Below are positions 32,924 to 41,531 of a stretch of DNA of 54,282 nt, one piece after another (the stretch's first letter is position 1; each line of letters begins with the position of its first letter). The notes beneath the pieces are model-generated. The model saw only the letters and a list, made by a program, of their open reading frames with translations, was not told the origin of the DNA and searched no databases. Source of the stretch: Candidatus Omnitrophota bacterium (GTDB taxonomy: Bacteria > Omnitrophota > Gorgyraeia > Zapsychrales > Fredricksoniimonadaceae); the NCBI GenBank assembly GCA_015232565.1, contig JADFZK010000016.1, forward strand, positions 1 to 54,282, written 5' to 3'. Position numbers and translations under genes: made by a program.

Positions 32924-34093
32924 ATGGCGATAAAACCCGTTGTCATTAGCGGTATGGGTGCAATATGTGCAGCTGGAAAGACGACTTTAGATATCATGTC
33001 GTCGTTCGAGTCTTGCCATCGGAAACCTGCGCTTCCGACCGTTTTCGCCACTTCGTTGGAGTATCCTGTCTTTGAAGTTGCAGGATTCGTACATTCACCT
33101 GAAATGATGCGCACCTTGGCGTTAGCTTATGTTGCGTTAGATGAGGCCTTATTGGTTGCTGGATTGACCCCCGGGGCTCTTTTAGGGCTTCGGGTGGGGG
33201 TTTGTTTGGGTACTACCGTAGCGAGTCAGCTAAATAACGAATCCTGGTATCGGCAATACCGCTCACAAGGGAAAATGCAGCCTGAACCTATCCACACCTA
33301 TTTCAAAGGGAATCTTGCTGAGGCTGTGGCAGGACATTTGAATATTAAAGGGCCTGCGTTGACGATTGTGAATGCTTGTTCATCCGGAGCGGATGCGATC
33401 GGGGTGGCTTTAGATTGGCTTACCACGGGTCTTTGCGATGTTGTCATTGCTGGGGGCGCAGATGAGATCAATCATATCCCTTATTGTGGTTTTGGAGCGT
33501 TAAGCGTAACAAGCTTGTTACCGTGCAGGCCGTTTGATAAGAACAGGAACGGGTTAAATCTTGGAGAGGGCGCGGGGATTCTTATTTTAGAGACAGAGAT
33601 TTCAGCGCGAAGCCGTTCCAGAAAGGCTGACTTATTTGTATCTGGTTATGGTGCGGCAGCCGATGCGCATCATCTTACGGCGCCACGGCCTGATGGCTCT
33701 GGTTTAGAGGCCGCCGTTGTCGTGGCTATGGCGCAAGCCGGGCTTAAGCCAGAAGACATTGTTTTTGTTAATGCTCATGGCACATCTACACGCGACAATG
33801 ATCGTGCGGAGGGTCGTACTTTACTGCGAATTTTTGGCGATAAGCTTAAGTTTTTATCGACGAAGGGCTTTACTGGACACACTCTTGGCGCGGCGGGTGC
33901 ACTTGAGGCTATTTTTGCAGCATTGGCCTTACGCCATGGATGTGTACCTGCCAATATTGGTTTTGAAGATTTGGATGAAGAAATAGGACAAGCTCCGGTG
34001 TCGGTAAAGACTTCCATCAGTGGAAGGGCGGCGCTTTCGACTTCTTTGGCATTTGGCGGGAATAACGCGGCTGTAATTATCACAGGACAATAA
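32924..34093 (+). CDS. Beta-ketoacyl-ACP synthase (third)
   Basis: The 389-residue complete ketosynthase has Cys152 (NACSSGADAIG), His285 (NAHGTST) and His319 (GHTLGAAG). CSSG instead of CASG, as in some chain-initiating or polyketide-type ketosynthases, distinguishes it from the other two. GGAGAAC lies before ATG 32924. Its last base overlaps the next gene's ATG. It pairs with the truncated protein at 34093, making a second ketosynthase/partner set and a third active condensing enzyme in the cluster. Confidence 0.9.
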   Translation: MAIKPVVISGMGAICAAGKTTLDIMSSFESCHRKPALPTVFATSLEYPVFEVAGFVHSPEMMRTLALAYVALDEALLVAGLTPGALLGLRVGVCLGTTVASQLNNESWYRQYRSQGKMQPEPIHTYFKGNLAEAVAGHLNIKGPALTIVNACSSGADAIGVALDWLTTGLCDVVIAGGADEINHIPYCGFGALSVTSLLPCRPFDKNRNGLNLGEGAGILILETEISARSRSRKADLFVSGYGAAADAHHLTAPRPDGSGLEAAVVVAMAQAGLKPEDIVFVNAHGTSTRDNDRAEGRTLLRIFGDKLKFLSTKGFTGHTLGAAGALEAIFAALALRHGCVPANIGFEDLDEEIGQAPVSVKTSISGRAALSTSLAFGGNNAAVIITGQ

Positions 34094-34896
34094 TGTATAT
34101 CCACGGTATTGGCATCATTTCATCAGTCGGCAGAGGTTTGGAGGCGCACCGTGCGGCGTTGACAAACGGGCAGGAGACTAAGTCTTCTGATGGCGTTCAT
34201 CGTGTTTCGGAAGTAGCATTAAAAGATCCGGCTCTTGCCAAAGACGCCCGTCGCGCTGGTCGCTTTGACCGAATGGCTATTCTGGCCGGTCTTGATGCGC
34301 TTAAAGATGCCGGGCCTCAGTCGACTGCGCATTCATCGAGTATCGGTCTGATTCTAGCAACGGGATTGGGGCCTCATGTAACGACGTTCCGTTTTCTGGA
34401 TGACATGATTAGTTTTAAAGAAAAGGATGTTTCACCTACACTTTTTTCTCATTCGGTCCATAATGCCGCCGCGTCTTATCTTTCTTTACTGGCTGGAATT
34501 CGTGGTCCGACGCTGACCGTGACTCGTTTTTCATCTGCTTTTCAAGAGGCTTTGACTTTAGCTCAGGCATGGCTTGAGCAAAAACGATGTGATTATGTTC
34601 TGGTAGGCGCGGTTGATGAATTAGGGTCAGTTATGGAAGAGGTTTTGCGCTTCCGAGCTTCCGGTGAGAATATTGCTTTTGGTGAAGGGAGCGCGTTCTT
34701 CGTGTTAAGTCAGCACCCATCCGAGAAGAATTATGAAGCGATTGAATCTGTTCAAAATGCTACAGATATCACGCTCTCGAGCGATCAATTAGTCTTGACT
34801 GAAAGATTGTTCGGCCGCTTGCCATGCCAAAGTGCTTTTAGAGCTGCTGTTGCAGCGTTGCTTTTAAGCGCTCCAAAAACAGGGGGAGAAATATGA
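34093..34896 (+). CDS. Truncated ketosynthase-like protein (chain-length-factor-like), second
   Basis: The 267-residue protein covers the front of a ketosynthase: IHGIGIISSVGRGLEAH is the start, SIGLILATGLGPH the first core strand. The active-site position reads TVTRFSSAFQEAL, with no cysteine, and FGEGSAFFVLS fits the later strand. The histidine-containing half is missing. It is a second, independent example of the inactive partner seen at 27221. The one-base overlap with the active ketosynthase points to a heterodimer. Confidence 0.7.
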   Translation: MYIHGIGIISSVGRGLEAHRAALTNGQETKSSDGVHRVSEVALKDPALAKDARRAGRFDRMAILAGLDALKDAGPQSTAHSSSIGLILATGLGPHVTTFRFLDDMISFKEKDVSPTLFSHSVHNAAASYLSLLAGIRGPTLTVTRFSSAFQEALTLAQAWLEQKRCDYVLVGAVDELGSVMEEVLRFRASGENIAFGEGSAFFVLSQHPSEKNYEAIESVQNATDITLSSDQLVLTERLFGRLPCQSAFRAAVAALLLSAPKTGGEI

Positions 34897-35204
34897 AAAA
34901 GATTCTAAATTTATTGTTATGTTTAGGTCTATGTGGGTGTGCAAGCATGGCACTTTATCCCATGGATAAAGATACATATATGATAACCAGAAGTGCAGCA
35001 CAACTTTATTTTGGTCAGCCTGTTGTCGGAAAGGGTGTGGTGTATAAAGAAGCAAATGAGTTTTGTGCTAAGCAAAATAAAGAAGTTGAAACAATAGACT
35101 GTGAGATGGTTAGCCAAATATTTGGTAGGCCCGGCAGAGTTTCTCTAAAATTTCGATGCGTGAATACGGTTGATCGTGTAGCGCCGTCCACTAAACAGGA
35201 ATAA
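34893..35204 (+). CDS. Small lipoprotein of an A+T-rich gene
   Basis: The 103-residue protein starts MKKILNLLLCLGLCGC, a lipobox with Cys16. The mature part (MDKDTYMITRSAAQ and GKGVVYKEANEFCAKQNK) resembles a widespread small periplasmic lipoprotein of unknown role; two further cysteines could form a disulfide. Its codons are richer in A and T than its neighbours, so it may be a later addition between the ketosynthase pair and the third ACP. AGGGGGAG precedes its start, which overlaps the previous gene by four bases. Confidence 0.65.
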   Translation: MKKILNLLLCLGLCGCASMALYPMDKDTYMITRSAAQLYFGQPVVGKGVVYKEANEFCAKQNKEVETIDCEMVSQIFGRPGRVSLKFRCVNTVDRVAPSTKQE

Positions 35205-35208
35205 TATT

Positions 35209-35448
35209 ATGACAAAAGCAGAAATTGAACAGATCTTGGTAAAAGAGATTGGTATTATCCTGGGCGGCGTTCAGGTCGGGGAGGATAAGCCTCTGCATGA
35301 GCTTGGCCTGGATTCCATGGGATTTGTGGAGCTTTTGGTCTTTATTGAGAAGAAATTTAATCTTAAGTTGGTGGATTCCGGTCTAGCCCGTGATAATTTC
35401 AAAACCGTCCGGATCCTGGCCAGCAGTATATTTGAGAAGCTTCGTTAA
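35209..35448 (+). CDS. Acyl carrier protein (third)
   Basis: The 79-residue ACP has Ser36 in LGLDSMGFVELLVFIEKKF as the phosphopantetheine site. DSM instead of DSL and the length near the FabF-type standard set it apart from the other two. It precedes a condensation-like acyltransferase, so it could deliver the finished or starter acyl group to that enzyme, which is an inference from order alone. The start lies four bases after the lipoprotein stop. Confidence 0.9.
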   Translation: MTKAEIEQILVKEIGIILGGVQVGEDKPLHELGLDSMGFVELLVFIEKKFNLKLVDSGLARDNFKTVRILASSIFEKLR

Positions 35449-35458
35449 GTGAGGGGAA

Positions 35459-36769
35459 ATGCGGACTAAAGGTTTGTGTTACTTGAACGGCATTGATTGG
35501 GTGTTCTACACTCTCGACCATCTTTCCAAGAAGGCTACAGGCTGCGGGAATGCCAGTCAGGTAATCCTGTCTCTCGACCGGCCACTTGATATTGATCAGG
35601 TTGGGGTGCGGTTGTCTGCATTTGTGCGGTTATTCCCTGTTGTCCATAGCAAGTGTAAGCGTGATTGGAACCTGGCGCCTTTCTGGTCTTATCCTGAGCA
35701 TTCTACGAGCGACATCCCTGTCATATCCAAAATAGCTGTATCTGATGACGAAGCATTGTCTGTTCTGCATAATTGTGTTAATCAGCCTTTTGCGCAGGAA
35801 TGTGATCATTTGCGATTCGTTCAGGTCACTGTTGGGGCGCGTGCCTTTGTTTCCTTGGTCTTTGACCATCGTCTGTTGGATGCCCGAGGTGCACAGAATT
35901 TCTTACAGCTGTTCCATCAGTTTTATAGTGGAAAGTTTATCTTGCCCGAACCATTCAGACCTATTCGTCCGTCTCATCTTTCTTTGTGGAAAGAGAAGTT
36001 CCTTGCTGGTCAGCGCGTGAATCGCAGATTCTTGGATCTTTCTCATGATTGTCAGTCGCAGCATTTGTCGATCCCTGATGAACTTAAGGCGAGAAAATTT
36101 CTCTTTCGCACAGTATCGTTTGACCGTCTTCAGTCCGATCGCATAACGGAACAGGCGTATGATACGGCTGGGTATCTGATGATGGCTCCCTACTTTTTAG
36201 CAGTAAGTATGGTGGCTTTTCAGGCCGTATTTGGTAAGAGTTTGAGTAAAGGGAATAGTTTTGTTATTCCTGTAAATACTGATATTCGTTCTCGTAATCC
36301 CGGGTTACAGGAGCTGTTTTTTAATCATTTGTCATTTTTCTTCTTACGATTTTCTTCCGAAGCTGTTCAGCCGTCACGAGAATTCATTAAACAGGTCTCA
36401 CGAGTTATGTATGAGGCTATGTCTGGTGGTTTTGCTCAAGATTTAGCTCAAGCCAGTCTTTTGTTACGTGCTGTTCCTAAGATGTTTCTGGATACGGTGC
36501 AACGAGCTTTGATGCGCCTGAAGGGGTTGTCGTTCTCTTTTTCGTATGTTAACAAAGGTTATGATGCTCTTGAATTCTGTGGTGCTCAGGTTACAGGAGT
36601 TATTCATACGCCTCGGGTGGCAATAACGCCAGGTGTAGGAATATTCTTTACGCAATTTAATGGGAATATTTCAATTACTTTTGCTTTTTTGGAAGGGATT
36701 TTGTCTGAACAAGATGCCGACTCTTTTATTGGAAGGCTTCAGTCAGTTCTTTCAGACGAGATAGTTTAA
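35459..36769 (+). CDS. Condensation-domain-like acyltransferase
   Basis: The 436-residue protein has the chloramphenicol-acetyltransferase/condensation-domain layout: an N-terminal ...LNGIDWVFYTLD, then FDHRLLDARGA, a variant of HHxxxDG with His137 as base and Asp141 structural, and a C-terminal FSYVNKGYDALEFCG with late strands GVGIFFTQFNGNISITFAF. Such enzymes transfer an acyl group from an ACP to an alcohol or amine. It stands alone rather than in a peptide synthetase. It could esterify the polyene acyl chain to the head group. AGTGAGGGG precedes ATG 35459. Confidence 0.7.
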   Translation: MRTKGLCYLNGIDWVFYTLDHLSKKATGCGNASQVILSLDRPLDIDQVGVRLSAFVRLFPVVHSKCKRDWNLAPFWSYPEHSTSDIPVISKIAVSDDEALSVLHNCVNQPFAQECDHLRFVQVTVGARAFVSLVFDHRLLDARGAQNFLQLFHQFYSGKFILPEPFRPIRPSHLSLWKEKFLAGQRVNRRFLDLSHDCQSQHLSIPDELKARKFLFRTVSFDRLQSDRITEQAYDTAGYLMMAPYFLAVSMVAFQAVFGKSLSKGNSFVIPVNTDIRSRNPGLQELFFNHLSFFFLRFSSEAVQPSREFIKQVSRVMYEAMSGGFAQDLAQASLLLRAVPKMFLDTVQRALMRLKGLSFSFSYVNKGYDALEFCGAQVTGVIHTPRVAITPGVGIFFTQFNGNISITFAFLEGILSEQDADSFIGRLQSVLSDEIV

Positions 36770-36797
36770 TTTAACAACAAACCATAAAGGGGGAAGA

Positions 36798-37382
36798 ATG
36801 CGGAATCTAATTGCTCTTGCAGGGATGGTCTTTTGTTTAAGTTCATGCGCTGTTAATCAGGGGATTGTTTTGAATTATAACCCGGAAGCTCATGAGAAAA
36901 TCGTTTCGAATAAGACGATTTCGGTTAATGTCAGCGATGAACGCCCTTTCATTAAGGATAAGTCAAAGCCGTCGGCATTTATTGGGAAGTTCCGTGGTGG
37001 TTATGGCAATCCCTGGAATGCTTACACCGACGGGAAGGTCCCCTTGGCGCAAGTTTTCGTGCAGGATTTGGTTAAGGAGGTCAAGGCGCTGGGTTTACAG
37101 ATGCAGGAATCCAATGCTGACCGCACGATCAAAGTTGAGATCCTTGATTATAATTTTGATGCTTACATTAATGGTCGTTTCTGGTATGAGATCAAGATAT
37201 CTGTCCTCGATCAGAATAATGTTGTTTTGGATGAGAACACGTTTAAGGATGAGATTGAGATCAAGGGAAGTTTTTGGCTTGGTCCGATGGGGGCTTTTAA
37301 AGACAAGTTGCCGGAGGTCCATCAGTCGATTCTTAAGAGAATGATTAGGGAGAATTCTCAGTTGATTGATACTTTGCGGTAA
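36798..37382 (+). CDS. YajG-like lipoprotein
   Basis: The 194-residue protein starts MRNLIALAGMVFCLSSC, a good lipobox (Cys17). The mature part begins with a strand and helix pattern (ISVNVSDERPF) and continues KVPLAQVFVQDLVKEVKALG, typical of YajG/LptE-like alpha-beta lipoproteins at the outer membrane. It may help place the lipid product. AAAGGGGGAA lies before ATG 36798. It follows the condensation-like gene by 28 bases and precedes the second FAD enzyme. Confidence 0.65.
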   Translation: MRNLIALAGMVFCLSSCAVNQGIVLNYNPEAHEKIVSNKTISVNVSDERPFIKDKSKPSAFIGKFRGGYGNPWNAYTDGKVPLAQVFVQDLVKEVKALGLQMQESNADRTIKVEILDYNFDAYINGRFWYEIKISVLDQNNVVLDENTFKDEIEIKGSFWLGPMGAFKDKLPEVHQSILKRMIRENSQLIDTLR

Positions 37383-37395
37383 GTTGAGGACTGCT

Positions 37396-38586
37396 TTGAA
37401 GAAAATGGGTCGATTAGCAAAGCAGCACGAAGAAACTGAGCTTGTCGTAGTTGGCGCTGGATTGGCTGGTGTGTGTGCGGCCATAGCGGCCGCACGTCGT
37501 GGCATCCGTGTCACTCTGATTGAGAAGGAAAGCTCTCCGGGTGGCATGGCCGCTGGCTTGCGGCATCGATTTATGTGTGGCCTCTTTACCAACTCTGCGA
37601 GTGCTCCACGAAAGTATTTGAATCGTGGATTAACTGAGGAGGTTTGTAGGCAGGTGTCGTCTCGTAAGGCTCCGGTCAAGATGGGTAAGGTTTGGCTTTT
37701 ACCGTATGATCCTGATCGACTGATGATTGTGTTACATGCCCTGTTGACCCGGGAAAGAAACATTCAGGTTTCGTATGGGTCGAAGGTTATTTCTTGTAGT
37801 TTGCAGGCTGGTAGTATCCAATCCGTACAATATTCTTGTTTTGGAAAGTTGTGTCAGTTTAATGCAGCTGTGTTTATCGACGCAGGCGTGGGGATTCTCT
37901 TGGATAAGTGCAAAGCTTTTATACCTTTAGATCCTTTGAAACGCCAGATGTCCGGATTTGCTGTTGAGATGGATGGAGTTCCATGGGATGACGACTTATC
38001 TTTTCGTGTGCCGTATGTTCTATATCAGGCGGTTCAACGAGAAGCGTTGCCTTTATATGCGCGTTGGACAGTAGTAATGCCCTGTGCCGAGAAGGGGCGT
38101 CTTTATCTTAAGCTGAGCCTTCCTGCAATGGGAGGGCTTCCTTTGGCAGGGCAGACTGCGATGGCTATAGTGAGGATCTTACGCCAGAAAATATCTGCCT
38201 TTAGTTCGGCAAAGATTGTTTGGCAAGCACCGGATGTGTTCTCTCGTGATGTAGATCGGCTTGATGGGCGGTATGTTTTTAAGGATAACGATCTGCTGGT
38301 AGGGAAGAAGTTCTCTGATGCAGTGGTGAAGGGGTCCTGGCCGATGGAGTTCTGGGATTTAAAACGCGGGCCACAGTACAGGTATCTCAATGGGGATCAT
38401 TATGAGTTGCCGCTGAGGAGCCTAAGAGCTAACAAGGTTTTCAATCTTTTCTCCGCAGGGCGCTCTGTATCTGCTGAACCAGGGGCACAGGCGAGTTTGC
38501 GTGTTGGTGGTTTGTGCCTGGCAACTGGGGAGGCGGCCGGGAATGCGGCAGTTGATTATTTAAAGAATGCGTCGGTCACTGAATGA
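37396..38586 (+). CDS. FAD-dependent oxidoreductase, second (FAD_oxidored type)
   Basis: TTG 37396 lies five bases after TTGAGGA and gives KKMGRLAKQHEETELVVVGAGLAGV; ATG 37405 is the alternative. The glycine-rich loop GAGLAGVCAAIAA and IEKESSPGGMAAGL bind FAD, and VFNLFSAGRSVSAEPGAQAS is the C-terminal contact. The ~396-residue protein is closer to the succinate-dehydrogenase/FAD_oxidored class than the CrtI-like enzyme at 14966. It may oxidise or reduce a ring or double bond in the product. It overlaps the ligase behind it by four bases. Confidence 0.75.
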   Translation: MKKMGRLAKQHEETELVVVGAGLAGVCAAIAAARRGIRVTLIEKESSPGGMAAGLRHRFMCGLFTNSASAPRKYLNRGLTEEVCRQVSSRKAPVKMGKVWLLPYDPDRLMIVLHALLTRERNIQVSYGSKVISCSLQAGSIQSVQYSCFGKLCQFNAAVFIDAGVGILLDKCKAFIPLDPLKRQMSGFAVEMDGVPWDDDLSFRVPYVLYQAVQREALPLYARWTVVMPCAEKGRLYLKLSLPAMGGLPLAGQTAMAIVRILRQKISAFSSAKIVWQAPDVFSRDVDRLDGRYVFKDNDLLVGKKFSDAVVKGSWPMEFWDLKRGPQYRYLNGDHYELPLRSLRANKVFNLFSAGRSVSAEPGAQASLRVGGLCLATGEAAGNAAVDYLKNASVTE

Positions 38587-39992
38587 ACATTGTTGAATTA
38601 ATATTCTCCGAGAATGCAGGTTATGCGGGCTCAGCGCTTATTGAGGGCGGCCGGTCAGTTTCGTATCCTGAATTATTCAAGGATGTTCGTTCTCTTGCGA
38701 AACAACTTGAAGCAGGCGGCATCAGGAAGGGCGTTTATGTTGCTATCTGTCTCCAGGGAGGGATTGATTACATTATTATCAGTCTGGCGGTTCTTTTGTG
38801 TGGCGGGGTTTTAGTGCCCATTATCGAAACGGCGGGTGAAGAAGAGATTTGGGATGTCTTAAGGACGGTTGGCGCTGAGATATTGATATCCAGCCGGGAG
38901 TTATCAGGCTTTCAGCCAATTATTTTTAATTCGGGGATATTCCCAGAATCTGTTCTTGCGTGTCGATTTGAACAGGCTGTGGCCCGAGATCCGCGTATCC
39001 AGGATATTGATGCGGCGTTTGTGCGCTTTTCTTCCGGGACGACTGGAACTAGCAAGGGTGTGGTTTTGTCTCATCAGGCCATTCAAGAACGCACGGATGC
39101 GGCTGACCAGGCGCTGTGCATGAGCCGTAACGACAGGGTGATCTGGGTTCTCAATATGAGTTTTCATTTTGTTGTGACCATTCTCTTGTTTTTACGCAGA
39201 GGATCCGCCATTGTGATTTGTGAAAATGACTTTCCGCGGTCTTTCATCAGTACTATTGCAGATGGCGCGCCGACATTCTTATACGCTTCGCCGCTGCATT
39301 ACTCAATTCTGGCCAAGACAGAAGGGCTTTCCAGGGATGTATTTCGGCATGTTCGGCTGGCTGTTTCTACCGCGATGTCGATGTCTGTTGAAGTTGCTGA
39401 AAACTTCCATGCTCTGTCCGGGGTATATCCATCTCAGGCGTATGGCATTATTGAAGTGGGGCTTCCTTGCGTTAATACATCACAGGACCATTCCAGGCTT
39501 TTGTCAGTCGGGGAATTGCTTGCTTCGTATCAGCTTAAATTGGTGGATATTGATGATCAGGGTCGCGGGCGTATCTTCTTAAAGGGGAAGGGCTTGTTTG
39601 ATGCGTATCTTCAGCCAACACGCCTGGCTGATGAAGTTCTTGCAGGCGGGTGGTTTGACACGGGTGATATTGGAGAATTGGATGAGGAGGGTTTTCTTTA
39701 TATTACGGGGCGGAATAAGAATGTAATTAATTTCTGCGGAATGAAGATATTTCCCGAAGAAGTAGAGGCTGTTATAAATCGGTATCCTGGCATTAAAGAA
39801 TCTCGTGTTTACGGCAAGGCGCACCCGCAGTACGGGCAACTTGTTTGTGCTGATATTGTGGCTGATTCGCTGGTTATTGATAATCTGCGTTTGGAATGTT
39901 ATCGCAAACTTGTTAAATATAAAGTACCGAAAGCGTTTTTTGTTGTCGACGAACTCCCAAAGACTATGAGTGGGAAGGTCCTGCGTTCTTAG
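38583..39992 (+). CDS. Acyl/aryl-AMP ligase (ANL superfamily), second
   Basis: The 469-residue enzyme has all adenylation core motifs: FSSGTTGTSKGV (loop A3), AYGIIEVG (A5), GWFDTGDIGELDEEGFLYITGR (A7-A8, split here into GWFDTGDI and ITGRNKNVI) and LPKTMSGKVLRS with the catalytic Lys of A10. It activates a carboxylic acid and transfers it to an ACP or CoA. The cluster therefore holds ligases at both ends, one PaaK-like and one acyl-type, which may load different substrates (starter against lipid tail). The next gene starts 80 bases on, so the cluster probably ends here. Confidence 0.85.
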   Translation: MNIVELIFSENAGYAGSALIEGGRSVSYPELFKDVRSLAKQLEAGGIRKGVYVAICLQGGIDYIIISLAVLLCGGVLVPIIETAGEEEIWDVLRTVGAEILISSRELSGFQPIIFNSGIFPESVLACRFEQAVARDPRIQDIDAAFVRFSSGTTGTSKGVVLSHQAIQERTDAADQALCMSRNDRVIWVLNMSFHFVVTILLFLRRGSAIVICENDFPRSFISTIADGAPTFLYASPLHYSILAKTEGLSRDVFRHVRLAVSTAMSMSVEVAENFHALSGVYPSQAYGIIEVGLPCVNTSQDHSRLLSVGELLASYQLKLVDIDDQGRGRIFLKGKGLFDAYLQPTRLADEVLAGGWFDTGDIGELDEEGFLYITGRNKNVINFCGMKIFPEEVEAVINRYPGIKESRVYGKAHPQYGQLVCADIVADSLVIDNLRLECYRKLVKYKVPKAFFVVDELPKTMSGKVLRS

Positions 39993-40072
39993 GGTGGAAA
40001 ATCGGATAGCTATTTTAAATGCGTACAAAGAAGAAGCCTTAGTAGTATGAAGTTGAGCGCAATGGAGCCAGG

Positions 40073-41434
40073 ATGAACAATTTTATCCGGAATTTTGTTT
40101 TGAGTGTTTTGGCCGGGTGGCTGGTTTTTTCGGTTGTCCCTGCGTTGTCGGCGGTTGGGGGGGCCGGGATGGGGGATTTTGATCTTTCTTTACTGGCCCA
40201 GGGGGTGGTGCGGGATATCACGGATGTTTCGATCGTTTCGGACGGCGCGCGCATGTTTATCGGTCTGCCGGCGGAAGATGTTTCGGGTGCTATTGTTGAA
40301 TACAAGAGCGTTAAGGGGCGCCTTAAGTTCGCGGGGAAGATCCATGTCCACGGGCTGGTGGCCAATGATCGTTTCGGGATCGCTTTCGCGGAAAAGAATG
40401 GTCTTTTAGCCGCGATCGCATTACCGGCAAATAAAGGGCTGGCGCCCAAATTATATATCTTTCGCCGGAATGCCCGGGGTGTCTTTGTTCAGGAGGCGGT
40501 TATTTTGTTGACCGCCAGGGCGCCTCTGGTGAGTCAAGATTTAAGCACCGAATTTGTGCGTCCACCCGTAATGCCGGTGACGGCGGTACGGGTAGCGCTG
40601 GATGGCAATACGATCGTGTTAGGGTTGCCTGCCCGTAATGAAGTCAGGATCGTCAGGCGGCAAGTTGACCTGAGCTGGAAGATGGACCGGATCATCGCGC
40701 TGGATGTTTCCCGGAAAGGCCAGCAGTTCGGAGAGGCGGTTGCGGTAGCGGGAAATCGTTTGGTGGTTGGCGCACCGGGGATCCGTCCGAAACTGACGGC
40801 CAAAGTGTCGGAGCCGGCCTTGAATGCGGATGTTCAACCGCTGACGGGCAGTGTGTATATGTATGCCCTGGATCCAACGTCCCCCGGGTCGTATGCAGTT
40901 GAGCAGGTGTATACTTTTGCTGAACCAACATGGGGCACCAGCGTGGCCCTGGTGCCCGCGGTGGGCCCAGAGAAGCCACTGCCGGTGGGTGCTGCATATA
41001 AGGGCGCTGATCTTTGGGTGGGGGCTTACATCGGGCAGGCCGGTTTGTATCAGGAAACGCTGAGCCAGCCAACCGCATCGTCAGCGGTCCAGAGTTCCTG
41101 GGAGCCTGAGCCGGACGCGGTGGTCTCGTTTAGGCCACTGCCGGGTAATCCTGCGACCTTAAAAATGCAGCTGGCGGCCAGTAACGGCCGGATGGTAATT
41201 TCCAGCGAAGACACTTTAACGGCTAATGATCCAACCAGGCCTTTGCGCTGGAATATCTACAGTCAGAATGGCGCGGAGTGGAAATTAACCTGCGTTTCTG
41301 ACCTGCAGGGGGAGCCGGGCAAACTATTTACCGACGGCAATAGTCTGGTGATCGGCCGGCTTCCGTCCGGTGCCCATACCAGGGCCAACTCCTACCAATG
41401 CTGGATGCCCAAAATGGGCAACGGTCAAAACTGA
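40073..41434 (+). CDS. Secreted FG-GAP-like beta-propeller protein
   Basis: The 453-residue protein has a signal peptide (FVLSVLAGWLVFSVVPALSA). The body contains repeats of the type GxxFGEAVAVAGNRLVVGAP, VRVALDGNTIVLGLPARN and DVSIVSDGARMFIGLP, which are FG-GAP/kelch-like propeller blades, about five to seven in number. No catalytic motif is seen. It may bind surface glycans or protein partners. AGCCAGGATG lies at the start. It separates the polyene cluster from the phosphonate operon and could belong to neither. Confidence 0.65.
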   Translation: MNNFIRNFVLSVLAGWLVFSVVPALSAVGGAGMGDFDLSLLAQGVVRDITDVSIVSDGARMFIGLPAEDVSGAIVEYKSVKGRLKFAGKIHVHGLVANDRFGIAFAEKNGLLAAIALPANKGLAPKLYIFRRNARGVFVQEAVILLTARAPLVSQDLSTEFVRPPVMPVTAVRVALDGNTIVLGLPARNEVRIVRRQVDLSWKMDRIIALDVSRKGQQFGEAVAVAGNRLVVGAPGIRPKLTAKVSEPALNADVQPLTGSVYMYALDPTSPGSYAVEQVYTFAEPTWGTSVALVPAVGPEKPLPVGAAYKGADLWVGAYIGQAGLYQETLSQPTASSAVQSSWEPEPDAVVSFRPLPGNPATLKMQLAASNGRMVISSEDTLTANDPTRPLRWNIYSQNGAEWKLTCVSDLQGEPGKLFTDGNSLVIGRLPSGAHTRANSYQCWMPKMGNGQN

Positions 41435-41503
41435 TTTGCCTAACGCCCCGCAGGCATTTCTTCATCATCATCCCCCGCAATTAATTCTTTATGGAGTGTT
41501 CAT

Positions 41504-41531
41504 TTGACATTGGTTTATGAAGGAGTAAGAT
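41504..41531 (+). promoter_or_regulatory. Candidate promoter of the phosphonate/transport operon
   Basis: TTGACA (41504-41509) and TAAGAT (41526-41531) lie 16 bases apart. It precedes the PAP2 gene by 80 bases in the first clear gap after the polyene cluster. The -10 box matches at four of six positions. Confidence 0.45.
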
